Source: a virus. Taken from it: a stretch of 64,000 nt of DNA. Positions 1-8,088 of this stretch are shown here, piece after piece. The notes under the pieces were generated by a model. The model searched no databases, was not told the DNA's origin, and saw nothing but the letters and a program-made list of their open reading frames with translations. Numbering within the stretch: position 1 is the stretch's first letter; each line of letters opens with the position of its first letter. Where the stretch lies: IMG/VR virus record IMGVR_UViG_3300024308_000024, positions 1 to 64,000 of that record; one strand, 5' to 3'. Both the position numbers and the translations under genes were made by a program.

Positions 1-2
1 AC

Positions 3-236
3 TTTCTGTTAGCGAGGAAAGTGTACCGTGAACACTATCCGTCGACGTTACTGACGTTACGGTTATTGATGTCACAGCACACGAACAGTATTGTAGAAGA
101 CGATGCGTGGTTACAACGGTTTATGACGTATCTGTCTGCAAATGACGGGGTAGATATCCCTCCTGACTTTGTACGAATCGACAATGAGTTACATTCGTTT
201 ATTTTTGTAATAGATCACTTTCGGTGGAGCAAGTAA
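3..236 (+). CDS. hypothetical protein, possibly cut by window start
   Basis: Reading frame open from the first bases of the window to a TAA at 236. The frame has no stop upstream, so the gene may begin before the window; alternatively it starts at the GTG at 21, which has a purine-rich GCGAGGAAA just before it, giving 71 residues. The product is short, soluble-looking and unrecognised, with an aromatic C-terminus (FIFVIDHFRW). It ends three bases before the next gene, so the two are probably cotranscribed. Confidence 0.6.
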   Translation, partial: FLLARKVYREHYPSTLLTLRLLMSQHTNSIVEDDAWLQRFMTYLSANDGVDIPPDFVRIDNELHSFIFVIDHFRWSK

Positions 237-239
237 ACT

Positions 240-650
240 ATGAAACACGACGATGGTACAGGACTGAAGCTGGTCTTAGATTTTGAATACGGCAAAGCAG
301 TACGGTTAATCCACACGGTGAAGCAGTTAGTGGACACCTATGGGTATTCTTTACAGCACATGCACAAATATCCCGTACCGATGCATGGGTTGTACTACGT
401 AGGTAGTAAAGACAATAATCCGTACGTGGAAGTAATGCTCGATTTGTTACAACAACTCAGTCCGTATATGGATGACTCACGCGTGATCGCTAAGATCAAA
501 GAAGCGGGGTTACGCTTTATCCAAACGGATAAAGCGATTCCTACTGGAAGTATCGCAAAAGCGCTTAGTACGCATTTTGGCGTGTTTTGGTACGAAGGTA
601 CACCAGGAGCAGGGGCGATACAAAAAGACGTGTACTGGACCGTTTGTTGA
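240..650 (+). CDS. hypothetical protein, 136 aa
   Basis: ATG start four bases after the upstream stop, with GGAG about 11 bases before it. The 136-residue product is soluble-looking, with mixed alpha/beta character and no membrane segment or motif that I recognise. It is the last gene of its unit: a strong TTTTTT terminator follows within 11 bases. Function unknown. Confidence 0.75.
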   Translation: MKHDDGTGLKLVLDFEYGKAVRLIHTVKQLVDTYGYSLQHMHKYPVPMHGLYYVGSKDNNPYVEVMLDLLQQLSPYMDDSRVIAKIKEAGLRFIQTDKAIPTGSIAKALSTHFGVFWYEGTPGAGAIQKDVYWTVC

Positions 651-660
651 TCTTTAGAAC

Positions 661-686
661 GAAAGGACTGCGGTCCTTTCTTTTTT
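661..686 (+). terminator. rho-independent terminator
   Basis: GAAAGGAC / GTCCTTTC stem with a TGCG loop followed by six T. It ends the first unit and abuts the promoter motif at 690. Confidence 0.85.
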
Positions 687-689
687 GCC

Positions 690-719
690 GTTTCGAATAA
701 ATTATAGATATAAATTATT
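690..719 (+). promoter_or_regulatory. candidate phage promoter motif, copy A
   Basis: TTTCGAATAA, ATTATAGATA, TAAATTATT: an AT-rich block in the pattern TCGAA-n-TTATAG-n-TTAATAT that recurs at 8056, 16373, 49032, 56954 and 63169, each time between a terminator (or gene end) and a plus-strand gene. It lacks an obvious sigma70 -35/-10 pair at proper spacing. The role as a phage-RNAP promoter is inferred from position and repetition. Confidence 0.6.
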
Positions 720-722
720 GCG

Positions 723-749
723 GTGAATGAGGCACACTAACCCATTCAC
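723..749 (+). promoter_or_regulatory. 5'-leader hairpin, copy 1
   Basis: GTGAATG pairs with CATTCAC, with an inner GG/CC pair, immediately downstream of promoter motif A. The same hairpin sits at the same place after motifs B and C. Probably the 5' end of the transcript, perhaps a stabilising or regulatory element (inference). Confidence 0.6.
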
Positions 750-783
750 AAACGTAACCCCAATCGCCCTTAGGAGAAAGACC

Positions 784-1431
784 ATGGACTTAAAAGATTT
801 ACAAACCTTCCGCAAAGCGTTACTGGCGCACGACTGGTACTACACGTACTCCGATGACAGGAACGTCTATCGTAACGGAGCAGAGCGCGAAAAAGAACTG
901 AAGGAAGCTTCTGAACACAGCGCGGAGCACAAAGCCTCGTACCGCGACTACTCGCGTTTTGTTTTTCGTAAAGACCCAGAGGAATGCACGAAACCAGACT
1001 GGGCGGGAATCGACGTCGTTGCGTTGTTCCGGCAAGTCCAGAAGAAGTTAAGGTCGGACCAACTAGAGATGAAGTTGGAAGACTTTAATCGCAGACTGTC
1101 GGTGATCGTTAACAACTGGGGACGTGTAACGTCCAACTACGAAAACCGTCTGATCTACGGAGAACACACCCCTAAAACACAAAGTTGCCCCAAGCTTTAT
1201 TGTGTTTCTTTACCGGAAAGTTTTCTTGAAGAGTGGAAAACTCTGAAAGTCGAATGCATCGAATACATCAAAGCTCTCAGAACCGAAGGGATGTGGGACA
1301 CCCATAAGAACATGTATTTGTCATCTGGAACTGGTTTGCTAGGCACCAGCAATCTGGGTGGGATACGGACGGATGTATTCTACCTGCAGTACCACGGGGC
1401 AAGATTCCCTATTCCGCTAGATGCGGAATAG
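784..1431 (+). CDS. hypothetical protein, 215 aa
   Basis: Start chosen at the ATG at 784 because AGGAGAAAG lies 5-12 bases upstream; an in-frame ATG at 727 lies in the leader hairpin and has no ribosome site. The product is charged and helical (rich in K, E, R, Y) with no recognised domain. First gene after promoter motif A. Its last codons and stop lie inside a terminator hairpin. Function unknown. Confidence 0.75.
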   Translation: MDLKDLQTFRKALLAHDWYYTYSDDRNVYRNGAEREKELKEASEHSAEHKASYRDYSRFVFRKDPEECTKPDWAGIDVVALFRQVQKKLRSDQLEMKLEDFNRRLSVIVNNWGRVTSNYENRLIYGEHTPKTQSCPKLYCVSLPESFLEEWKTLKVECIEYIKALRTEGMWDTHKNMYLSSGTGLLGTSNLGGIRTDVFYLQYHGARFPIPLDAE

Positions 1432-1439
1432 GCTTTTTT
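1408..1439 (+). terminator. terminator overlapping a stop codon
   Basis: CCTATTCCGC / GCGGAATAGG, a perfect 10-bp stem with a TAGAT loop, then a T-run. The TAG stop of the preceding gene is part of the 3' arm. Confidence 0.8.
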
Positions 1440-1481
1440 AAATAACCGCACACTCCCATTTTCAAAGAAGGAATCTAAACT

Positions 1482-2072
1482 ATGTTAAAGCAATTATTTG
1501 TTGTCGTTATCCGTTTCGTAAAGAATGTTGCTGCTATTGTTCGTAGCGGTAAGCGCCCTAATTTAAAATCGTGTTGGTACTCTGCTAAACACGGGGTATC
1601 TTTCGATTCCACGTTGGTCCGGAACCAAGAAGAAGCCGCGCTGACACTCAGACGCACCATCGATAAAGTTTTTGCCTTATACGGCACGATCTCTCACGCG
1701 CATACTGGGACTGTTCCTTATTGTCGTGCTGCGTTGATGGGGTTGGTGGTTCCTACCACCGAAGAAGAACACCGTACCGTTCGTGTGTCGGCGGAGTGGC
1801 AAAACTACAAAGTGGCCAGCTGCATCGCAGCGAACTTAGTGGTTGAGGGTACCATCACGTACGAGCAATTCCACACCACGCAGTATCAGCTGGAAGTTTT
1901 GGATAAACACGTCGCAAGACAACTGGTTAGCTTGGGGCAGGACATCACTCCACGTCGTTGTTCTTTGATTGAAGCTGCGGAAGCGATCGGTCAAGGTATG
2001 CCAGTAGAGCAAGCAAAGTGGATTGTTATTAAAGCCATTTGGCCCGATGTAGTTCCAGCCATACAAGTGTAA
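1482..2072 (+). CDS. hypothetical protein, 196 aa
   Basis: ATG preceded by AAGGAA. The N-terminal 20 residues (LFVVVIRFVKNVAAIV) are hydrophobic and basic, compatible with a short membrane-associating or amphipathic helix; the rest is soluble-looking. No recognised domain. It faces the minus-strand DHFR gene across a shared terminator. Function unknown. Confidence 0.75.
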   Translation: MLKQLFVVVIRFVKNVAAIVRSGKRPNLKSCWYSAKHGVSFDSTLVRNQEEAALTLRRTIDKVFALYGTISHAHTGTVPYCRAALMGLVVPTTEEEHRTVRVSAEWQNYKVASCIAANLVVEGTITYEQFHTTQYQLEVLDKHVARQLVSLGQDITPRRCSLIEAAEAIGQGMPVEQAKWIVIKAIWPDVVPAIQV

Positions 2073-2079
2073 GCGGCAT

Positions 2080-2112
2080 ACAGGAGGAGCACTTGCTCCT
2101 CCTGTAGCTTTT
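2080..2112. terminator. bidirectional terminator
   Basis: ACAGGAGGAGC / GCTCCTCCTGT stem with a short loop, between convergent genes; T-rich on the plus side. Confidence 0.75.
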
Positions 2113-2614
2113 ATTCCGTACTTTCTTTTTTGGTGTACGTGATCACCCATGACTGAATCGGAGTCGAGGTGAGCTCTTCTCGTTTCAGGGTGTAGTGCTC
2201 GTACGGGACGTCAGGGAAGAATGCGTCTGCGTCAGGTACGTGCTGTAACACCCACGTGAGCACCAGCTCTTGTGCGATGGGTAAGAACAACTCGTAAATT
2301 TCCCCACCACCAATGACCCACACCAGCTCTTCGTCTTTCGTGTACTCAAGTACAGCGTCATACGAGTTCAACCACACCACCGCTGGGTTTAAATCCACTG
2401 GGCGTGGTTGAGTAGACAGTACTACGTTGGTACGCTCTGGGAGTGGTTTAGACCCTAAGGATTCAAACGTCTTACGACCCATCACCACACACGTGTGTAA
2501 CGTCATGCGTTTAAAGTGCTGTAAGTCCTCTTTGATTCTCCATGGGATCTTCCCTTGCTGTCCGACAGCTAAGTTACCAAACGCGACAGCAGCAATCATT
2601 TTAAATACAGGCAT
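2111..2614 (-). CDS. dihydrofolate reductase
   Basis: Reduces dihydrofolate to tetrahydrofolate with NADPH, supporting thymidylate and purine synthesis during phage replication. The 167-residue length is normal for the family. Visible motifs are the Met20-loop region GKIPW (21-25), the acidic substrate-binding residue in KEDLQHFK (about D30), the NADPH-binding VMGRKTFESLG (44-54) and VIGGGEIYELF (about 100-110). The start is the ATG that overlaps the stop of the macrodomain gene (TGATG); an upstream in-frame start would lie inside that gene. It is last in a minus-strand operon. No thymidylate synthase is seen in this window. Confidence 0.95.
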   Translation of the reverse strand: MPVFKMIAAVAFGNLAVGQQGKIPWRIKEDLQHFKRMTLHTCVVMGRKTFESLGSKPLPERTNVVLSTQPRPVDLNPAVVWLNSYDAVLEYTKDEELVWVIGGGEIYELFLPIAQELVLTWVLQHVPDADAFFPDVPYEHYTLKREELTSTPIQSWVITYTKKESTE

Positions 2615-3078
2615 CAAAACTTCCTCTCGCAGATATGTACAGGGATGTCCAGTGGGTCTAAGTACTTGTATAAAAGAGGACGGACTACCTTTTGGTAATC
2701 CAGTCCTCCTTTCCCACACCCTAAGTAAGGCACACCTAAGGACGTAATTCCCTTTTTAGGGATGGCTTCCACCAATCGTTTTAAGTTGTCTTCAACCCAT
2801 TCGACTTTTGAAGGCATCGTCCAGTTTTGTTTCGTAGGAAAGGCTAAGAACCAATACGGGATGTTTTCTTCCGGTTTAGGTTTGTACAACCAAAGCGTAC
2901 GGATGGTAAACTTACGAGTCAAACACAACTCTTTATACTTTAAAAAGAAAGGTTCAGAGAGCATACGAAAGTAGTAAGCCAAACCAGACCCCATCACCCC
3001 TACCGTGTTGACAGGGCAGAGTATAGTCTGCGCTGGGCACTCTAAGAGATCGTGTTCGTTTTCACTGACGATGGGCAT
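2614..3078 (-). CDS. macrodomain protein, DarG/TARG1-like ADP-ribosyl hydrolase
   Basis: A 154-residue single macrodomain of the DarG/TARG1 type. It has the ADP-ribose-binding VNTVGVMGSGLA (23-34), FPTK followed by NW (80-86) with the lysine K83 that aligns with the catalytic lysine of DarG-type enzymes, and the glycine-rich GCGKGGLD (120-127). Such enzymes remove ADP-ribose, in DarG from thymidine in DNA. In a phage this could protect the genome from host DarT-like toxins (inference). The gene lies one codon before DHFR, overlapping it by TGATG, and starts right after the stop of the upstream gene. A broader role in ADP-ribose metabolism is also possible. Confidence 0.85.
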   Translation of the reverse strand: MPIVSENEHDLLECPAQTILCPVNTVGVMGSGLAYYFRMLSEPFFLKYKELCLTRKFTIRTLWLYKPKPEENIPYWFLAFPTKQNWTMPSKVEWVEDNLKRLVEAIPKKGITSLGVPYLGCGKGGLDYQKVVRPLLYKYLDPLDIPVHICERKF

Positions 3079-3080
3079 GT

Positions 3081-3398
3081 TTACCCCCCTAGTTTTCGTA
3101 GCTCTTCTGACAGTTTTGCTTCTATAGAGTCAACACTGTTTCCTTTCTCCCGAAGGCGCAGTAACGCCCGCTCTAACAACTCATCGGCGATGTCACGAGG
3201 GAGTTCTAAAAACTCCACCAGCGAGAGTCGATACGTCTCTCCTACTTTTAAACGCTCAAATCGGTCCACGTAGGAAAACAACCCAGAGTACCGCAGGGTG
3301 TTATTCGCTTCATGAAACGACACAGGCGCTAAAGGAGATTCGTTCTCTACGTCAGGCCGTATCCCGTACGTAAGCTCATACAACTCGGTCAGTAGCAT
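3081..3398 (-). CDS. hypothetical protein, or -1 frameshift extension of the 581-aa gene
   Basis: From the ATG at 3398 this gives 105 residues, but that ATG has no convincing ribosome site and the same frame is open for 54 more codons upstream, to 3560, without another ATG or GTG. The upstream frame reaches a T-TTT-TTT slippery run (3560-3554) in the end of the 581-aa gene. A -1 slip there would fuse this sequence to give a product of about 725 residues. The protein is helical and charged (SVDSIEAKLSEELRKLGG at its end). No recognised domain. It precedes the macrodomain gene by 2 bases. Confidence 0.6.
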   Translation of the reverse strand: MLLTELYELTYGIRPDVENESPLAPVSFHEANNTLRYSGLFSYVDRFERLKVGETYRLSLVEFLELPRDIADELLERALLRLREKGNSVDSIEAKLSEELRKLGG

Positions 3399-3511
3399 TC
3401 TACACTCAAAGGGATCGAGGTTCCTTTGGAGTTTGTTGAGTGCGTCTTGGATAAAGTCTCGTCCTTTGACGGTTAAACCAAAGGATGGATGAGCGACGTA
3501 CTGGTGTTCTT

Positions 3512-5257
3512 TCAGTTCGGGAGGTACTGAAGTAACTTGAATTGCATGAGCGTAAAAAAAGTACCCACCGCATCGATTGGGAGGACTAACCGATTGCTGT
3601 GTGAGGTGTGGTGCCAGTTGTCACACGACGGACACTTGTAGTTGTTAATCGCAGCAAGTGCAATCGTACGATCGTTGATATACTGGTACACCCCATCGAT
3701 AAACACGTTGGTGTAGTCGTCTGACGCACTGAAAGAGTCTACAGCTTTGTCAATCGATTCTGGTACGGTAATCGAGCGTTGGATCGTTGATTCACCATCA
3801 GGAGCTGGGTCATCAAAGATGACTTCTTTTACCCAATGTCCGTACTGACGACACAATGACGCTTGCAGTTGTTGTTTCATGTACTCTAAGCGTTCTTGGC
3901 CCGCTAAGGCTTCACGGAACGCGGCTTTGGTCGACGTCTCAATTCCGTCTAACCAACGCGCAGCAGAGCTGAAGTATTCAGACAACGTAGGGACACGGAA
4001 CACCACCGTGATGTCGTTAGCAATGCGCGCTGTACCTACACGACTTTCGGTGTGTTTTTCTTGGTACGCACGGACTTGTTCTACCGTATGTTTGGTAGCA
4101 CGGCTCGACATGTGTTTGAGTTGTTCAAACGTCAGTCTGGACTCATCGACTTGTAAACACTTCAATAAGTGAAGCTTCGTAGTTTCTGTGTGGTAACATT
4201 TCCCAAGCTGTGCAGTACACGGCTGAGAGAACGGGAAGCCATTGGTGTAAATCGCAGTCGCATACGCTAACGCTAACACCTGAACGTCAGGAGAGAGGAT
4301 TAACTCTTTCAGTAGCGTTGGGTTCCAGTTCTGTACGTTACAGTCCACGATGTCCTGTAAAATGTAACCCACTAACGTTTCCAGTGAATACGCGACGTCA
4401 TTTGCGTAGATCATCCCAGAGGTTGCATACCCTAAGTGATCTTTGTTCATGGAAATCTGACGTTCCAACTGCAGTAAACGTGCGTTGTTGGGTGCTTTGA
4501 TCGTGACGTAAAAACCAGACGCCCACATTGGGAACGTCACCGTTTGACCGACACCGATAGACTGCGCTACACGCGCGGCAATCGAGTCACCGACGTATTG
4601 GTCACCTTCTGGGGTAGGACGACCACGGGTAGGAACTAACCGCTTCCCTTCGTAGTACGGTGTGTTCGTCCACTGAGCGGGGCGTTCAGTCAGTAAGTCT
4701 AACGCTCCGCCTGTTGGATGGAACCCCGCGGCTAATGCTCCTTGTAACGTAGCGCCCCACTCGGCAGCTTCTGCGGTGCCAGGTGAATTCAGTGTGGCAG
4801 CTTCTAACGCTGCTAAGGTGCTGGAGAGTTTGCTATATAGGCCATACAGGGCTGGGTAGTCATTTGACCAGCTTGGGAAGTTGGCGCTGACTGCAGACGC
4901 TGAGTTTTCTGTAGTCCGCGGAGACGGGTCTTCGAACGCGTCAATGACCGAGTTTCTGATCAGAGGAATTTCTGGGGCTGCAGGTTCCTGATCGTCTTCT
5001 TCAGCGGGTGTGTCGGTTTCTACCAACTCCCAGTTTGAGTCACTCGCGACTTCAAACTCCACACCTTCTGGTAGCTCTACGGCAATACCACCTAATGCAG
5101 TAGAATCAACGACGACGATACCCCCACCTACATCGACTGCTGTGGTTTCTTCTGCTACTACACTCGCAGTGTGCTCGTGGTCTTCCAGAGGAGTCTGCTC
5201 ACCTAGCTCTTTATTGAGCTTGTCAGCTAAGGTTTCTAAGTTTTGGTCTTCTTGCAT
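3512..5257 (-). CDS. 581-aa protein with C-terminal zinc-finger-like motif
   Basis: Residues 1-120 are acidic and low in complexity (linker-like). The rest is folded, with a Cys pair near QPCTAQLGKCYH (about 345-357) and a CPSC...H...H motif (about 545-555) near the C-terminus, suggesting metal binding. The layout loosely recalls T4 gp26-type baseplate proteins with Cys-rich C-termini, but the identity is not established. The ribosome site is TAAGGGGACGTAGAG before ATG. Near the end it carries seven T (3560-3554) in the 0-frame as acT TTT TTT, an ideal -1 slippery site 13 codons before the stop. It lies 12 bases downstream of the 164-aa gene in a minus-strand operon. Confidence 0.8.
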   Translation of the reverse strand: MQEDQNLETLADKLNKELGEQTPLEDHEHTASVVAEETTAVDVGGGIVVVDSTALGGIAVELPEGVEFEVASDSNWELVETDTPAEEDDQEPAAPEIPLIRNSVIDAFEDPSPRTTENSASAVSANFPSWSNDYPALYGLYSKLSSTLAALEAATLNSPGTAEAAEWGATLQGALAAGFHPTGGALDLLTERPAQWTNTPYYEGKRLVPTRGRPTPEGDQYVGDSIAARVAQSIGVGQTVTFPMWASGFYVTIKAPNNARLLQLERQISMNKDHLGYATSGMIYANDVAYSLETLVGYILQDIVDCNVQNWNPTLLKELILSPDVQVLALAYATAIYTNGFPFSQPCTAQLGKCYHTETTKLHLLKCLQVDESRLTFEQLKHMSSRATKHTVEQVRAYQEKHTESRVGTARIANDITVVFRVPTLSEYFSSAARWLDGIETSTKAAFREALAGQERLEYMKQQLQASLCRQYGHWVKEVIFDDPAPDGESTIQRSITVPESIDKAVDSFSASDDYTNVFIDGVYQYINDRTIALAAINNYKCPSCDNWHHTSHSNRLVLPIDAVGTFFTLMQFKLLQYLPN

Positions 5258-5269
5258 CTCTACGTCCCC

Positions 5270-5764
5270 TTAGGAGTGATCGCGGTACTGTTCGATGATT
5301 TGTTGGATCAGATCACTTAACGAAGCAATGCTGTTTTGAACGACTTCAGTGTATTCACCTAACCAGTTGTTGTATTCCATCGCGAGCTCTAAACCAGGAC
5401 CCACGAGGTCCGTTCGCTGAGCGCCTTGTAGGACGGATTGTTCGTACGCGTGTTCTCTTTCACGCAAGGCTTCATAACGGGTACGGAAGGTCGCGATATC
5501 AGAAGTCACACGTCGGGAGAGTTCAGCAATCTCACGTTGACGTTCTTCAGGAGCACGCTTGATGATCTCAATGTGGTCTAAACCCACTTTACCGAAAAAG
5601 GGACCTACATTTAAAAGCTGGGCTGCTTGAGACGACAAGGCTTTTAAGTCAGCGATAGATTTCTTACCGTACTGGGTTGCACGACGAGTGGCGGCTTGGT
5701 CGCCGTACATTTTATCTAAAACGGCAGTGGCCGTTGAAGGTTTGTCTTTTTTAGGCCGATTCAT
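5270..5764 (-). CDS. hypothetical coiled-coil protein, 164 aa
   Basis: First gene of the minus-strand operon. The N-terminus is basic (NRPKKDKPS). Residues 65-115 are strongly helical and charged with heptad character, suggesting a coiled coil, and the C-terminus forms further helices. No recognised domain. Ribosome site AGGAATTAA before ATG. Its place next to the 581-aa protein suggests a shared structural or assembly role (inference). Confidence 0.75.
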   Translation of the reverse strand: MNRPKKDKPSTATAVLDKMYGDQAATRRATQYGKKSIADLKALSSQAAQLLNVGPFFGKVGLDHIEIIKRAPEERQREIAELSRRVTSDIATFRTRYEALREREHAYEQSVLQGAQRTDLVGPGLELAMEYNNWLGEYTEVVQNSIASLSDLIQQIIEQYRDHS

Positions 5765-5868
5765 GTTTAATTCCTTTAGGAGAATAATGAGAAGTCTTTA
5801 GGGAGGTCTGCACAACCATCATATATAAAAAGAACCTCAGTAAAAAGAAACCAAGAAAAGGGTGGAGT
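5765..5868. promoter_or_regulatory. divergent intergenic region
   Basis: Separates the minus-strand operon from the plus-strand RNAP unit and must hold start signals for both. It contains CATATATAAAAAG at 5819-5831, but I do not see the motif shared by the other promoters, nor a clear sigma70 pair. Confidence 0.4.
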
Positions 5869-6690
5869 ATGGACTTATTTCAAACGTGGCTCAGTAGTGT
5901 TGTATCACCAGAACGCTACGGGAAGACCTACGAATTAATCTTGACGTTACAGACCGTACAACCCAAAGGGATAGAGGGAGTACTGGAGAACATCACCAGT
6001 AAGCTCAACGCAGAGCCTACGTACCACTTGTTGTTTTTACTGGAGCAAGGCTTAGCAGACTGTATTGCGTACGCACTACAGCAGTACGAGTTTATTGTCG
6101 TGGACGACATTGAAAAACAAGACTTAAATGTGCTAGGGGACTTCGTAGACACGATCAGTCGTATAGAAGAGCACGCGATGCCTGGAGAGCTACTGGATCG
6201 TTTACGTGCTGCAGAATCTGTGGAGGATAAACTCTTAGCGGTTGCAGGAACATACTACAGCACAGAAGATCGTTTACTGGAGTTGTTCACGTACACGAAC
6301 CCTGCGTACTTCCATGCGTTAGAGTCTAGACTACAAGAGCGTTTACTGTCTGTAGAAGAAGTTTCAGTACAAGCAGAGCTGAGTGGGTTTGCAAAAGCGT
6401 TCTTAGCAGAGCTTCCAGAACAGCACCCACTGCGACATTACGTACAGAGAGGGGGTGTGATAGGGTATCCTTTCCAAGCGTATTTAACGACGTTTGAGTC
6501 GTTGTTAGGACAAACGGGTAGCCCACAAGAGCAAGGGGCGTTATGGTTTGGTTTAGGGGCGTTAGCGTGTTTAGAGAAAGAGCAGATTCCTCTGACGGTG
6601 AAGCAGTACTTGCAAAACTACTACACGGATGCAAACCGTTTAAACCTTGTGTATCGTACCGTGGTACGTTACAGTCAAGCACAGGAGTAA
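5869..6690 (+). CDS. hypothetical protein, 273 aa, upstream of RNAP beta-prime fragment
   Basis: An all-helical-looking acidic protein with no recognised domain. ATG with GGTGGAG just upstream. It ends three bases before the RNA polymerase gene, so the two are cotranscribed and probably translationally coupled. A role with the phage RNA polymerase is possible from this linkage only; no RNAP motif is visible in it. Confidence 0.8.
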   Translation: MDLFQTWLSSVVSPERYGKTYELILTLQTVQPKGIEGVLENITSKLNAEPTYHLLFLLEQGLADCIAYALQQYEFIVVDDIEKQDLNVLGDFVDTISRIEEHAMPGELLDRLRAAESVEDKLLAVAGTYYSTEDRLLELFTYTNPAYFHALESRLQERLLSVEEVSVQAELSGFAKAFLAELPEQHPLRHYVQRGGVIGYPFQAYLTTFESLLGQTGSPQEQGALWFGLGALACLEKEQIPLTVKQYLQNYYTDANRLNLVYRTVVRYSQAQE

Positions 6691-6693
6691 CTC

Positions 6694-8004
6694 GTGGATA
6701 AACGTACGTATTTTATCAAAGCGATTAACGCTGGTGCGTATCGCTGGACGAACTGGGTGATTGACGCGTTTGGAATCCCTGAACTGCGTGAGAGTCCTAC
6801 ACAGGACGACCCGTTACACCCTGAGCAACACTGGCCCTATCAGTTGTACAGCAAAGATGGAAAAGAGCGTTACTTCGTGGACCCAGAGACAGGAGAGGAG
6901 ACGCTGTTGGTAGGTCCTCCTCTGAATGAGCCTTTGTACTTACGGTTAGAGGAAGTGGTGTTCTCTGCAGGGGACTTCGCAAACGTCACGACTGAGCTTG
7001 TGACGACGTATGGCAATGGCTTGTACAATGCCTTTGCGTTACTGTACGCGTTTGGGGGTAGGGTACCGTTTCAGGTAGGTCGGGTAGACATTCCAAAATT
7101 GGAACAGTACCTAGTGTCGAAGTACGTGGAGAGTAATCCAGCAGACGACCAGATCGACACGGGGATGCTGGAGAAGTACTTAGAAGGCTCGCTCCACATG
7201 GAAGGGTTTGCACAACTCTTTGCACCCAGTGGCACGCGTCGTAGTTTCCTACCGCATCCTGATGGTCGCAGACTACGGGATGAGTTGCTGGAGAAACACA
7301 AGGACGAGTTACATGACCCTGTGGTGTTAGCGAACATCGCAAAACAGTTGTCTGACTTAGACCGTCAGTGGATTGCAGAAGACCCAGATGGTGGGTTTAT
7401 CCGTAGTGCAAAAGACTTTGATGTTACCCGTGCAAAGATGTACTACATGTACGGGATGGAATACAACTTCAACGGAGACGGTGGGATACAAGTCATTCCA
7501 CGGTCGTTAAGTGAAGGGTATGACATCAAAAAGCTTCCACCGATGATCAACTCCATGCGGGACGCGTCACACTCTCGGGGTGCGATGACGGCATTGGGGG
7601 GTACGGTAGCGAAAGACACCTTACGGATGACCAGTAACTTACAAGTGAAACTGGAAGACTGTGGGACTCAGCTTGGAGAGTGGGTAGTGTTCACTCCTGA
7701 GAACAAGAATGAGTTTGCTGGGAAGTACTTGATCGTCTCTGGTGGGAAGTCTCGTCTTTTGGATAAAGTCTCGGTAGGAGAGCTAGTAGGAAAACGAGCA
7801 ATGGTGCGTAGCACACAAACATGCAAAGCCAAAGCTCCAGACTACTGTATCTATTGCATGGGTGAGTTTATCCGGGGAAGAGAAACTGCGGTGAGCATTG
7901 CAGAAACTCAAGTCGGCAACCAGCTGATGCTATTGCAGATGAAAAAGATGCACGGTAAAGCACTGTCCGCTGTAGAGTTTGACTTAAGTGTAGAGCTTAC
8001 GTAA
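6694..8004 (+). CDS. phage multisubunit RNA polymerase, beta-prime C-terminal fragment
   Basis: A 436-residue protein matching part of bacterial beta-prime. The section around residues 285-325 (MRDASHSRGAMTALGG... LEDCGT) follows the trigger-loop region, where bacterial beta-prime reads STHGARKGLADTALKTA ... EDDCGT. About residues 375-425, a YCIYCMGEFIRG segment followed by IAETQVGNQLMLLQM corresponds to the bacterial zinc-binding CxxC and the following IAAQSIGEPGTQLTM. phiKZ-like phages split beta and beta-prime over several genes, in a virion and a non-virion enzyme; which of these this belongs to cannot be told here. The catalytic NADFDGD motif is not in this fragment and must be in another gene. 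GTG start directly after the upstream gene. Confidence 0.88.
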   Translation: MDKRTYFIKAINAGAYRWTNWVIDAFGIPELRESPTQDDPLHPEQHWPYQLYSKDGKERYFVDPETGEETLLVGPPLNEPLYLRLEEVVFSAGDFANVTTELVTTYGNGLYNAFALLYAFGGRVPFQVGRVDIPKLEQYLVSKYVESNPADDQIDTGMLEKYLEGSLHMEGFAQLFAPSGTRRSFLPHPDGRRLRDELLEKHKDELHDPVVLANIAKQLSDLDRQWIAEDPDGGFIRSAKDFDVTRAKMYYMYGMEYNFNGDGGIQVIPRSLSEGYDIKKLPPMINSMRDASHSRGAMTALGGTVAKDTLRMTSNLQVKLEDCGTQLGEWVVFTPENKNEFAGKYLIVSGGKSRLLDKVSVGELVGKRAMVRSTQTCKAKAPDYCIYCMGEFIRGRETAVSIAETQVGNQLMLLQMKKMHGKALSAVEFDLSVELT

Positions 8005-8013
8005 ACGTCATAC

Positions 8014-8037
8014 GAGGGAGGGTACAAACCCTCCCTC
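8014..8037 (+). terminator. hairpin terminator after RNAP gene
   Basis: GAGGGAGGG / CCCTCCCTC stem with TACAAA loop, followed by TATGCTGT and then A rather than T. A terminator without a T-run, or a 3'-end processing hairpin. Confidence 0.55.
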
Positions 8038-8055
8038 TATGCTGTAAAAAAACCC

Positions 8056-8085
8056 GTTTCGAAACTTTTATAGGTCTTTAATATG
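8056..8085 (+). promoter_or_regulatory. candidate phage promoter motif, copy B
   Basis: GTTTCGAAAC, TTTTATAGGT, CTTTAATATG, almost identical to the copy at 49032 and placed between the RNAP hairpin terminator and the next gene. Confidence 0.65.
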
Positions 8086-8088
8086 GAA

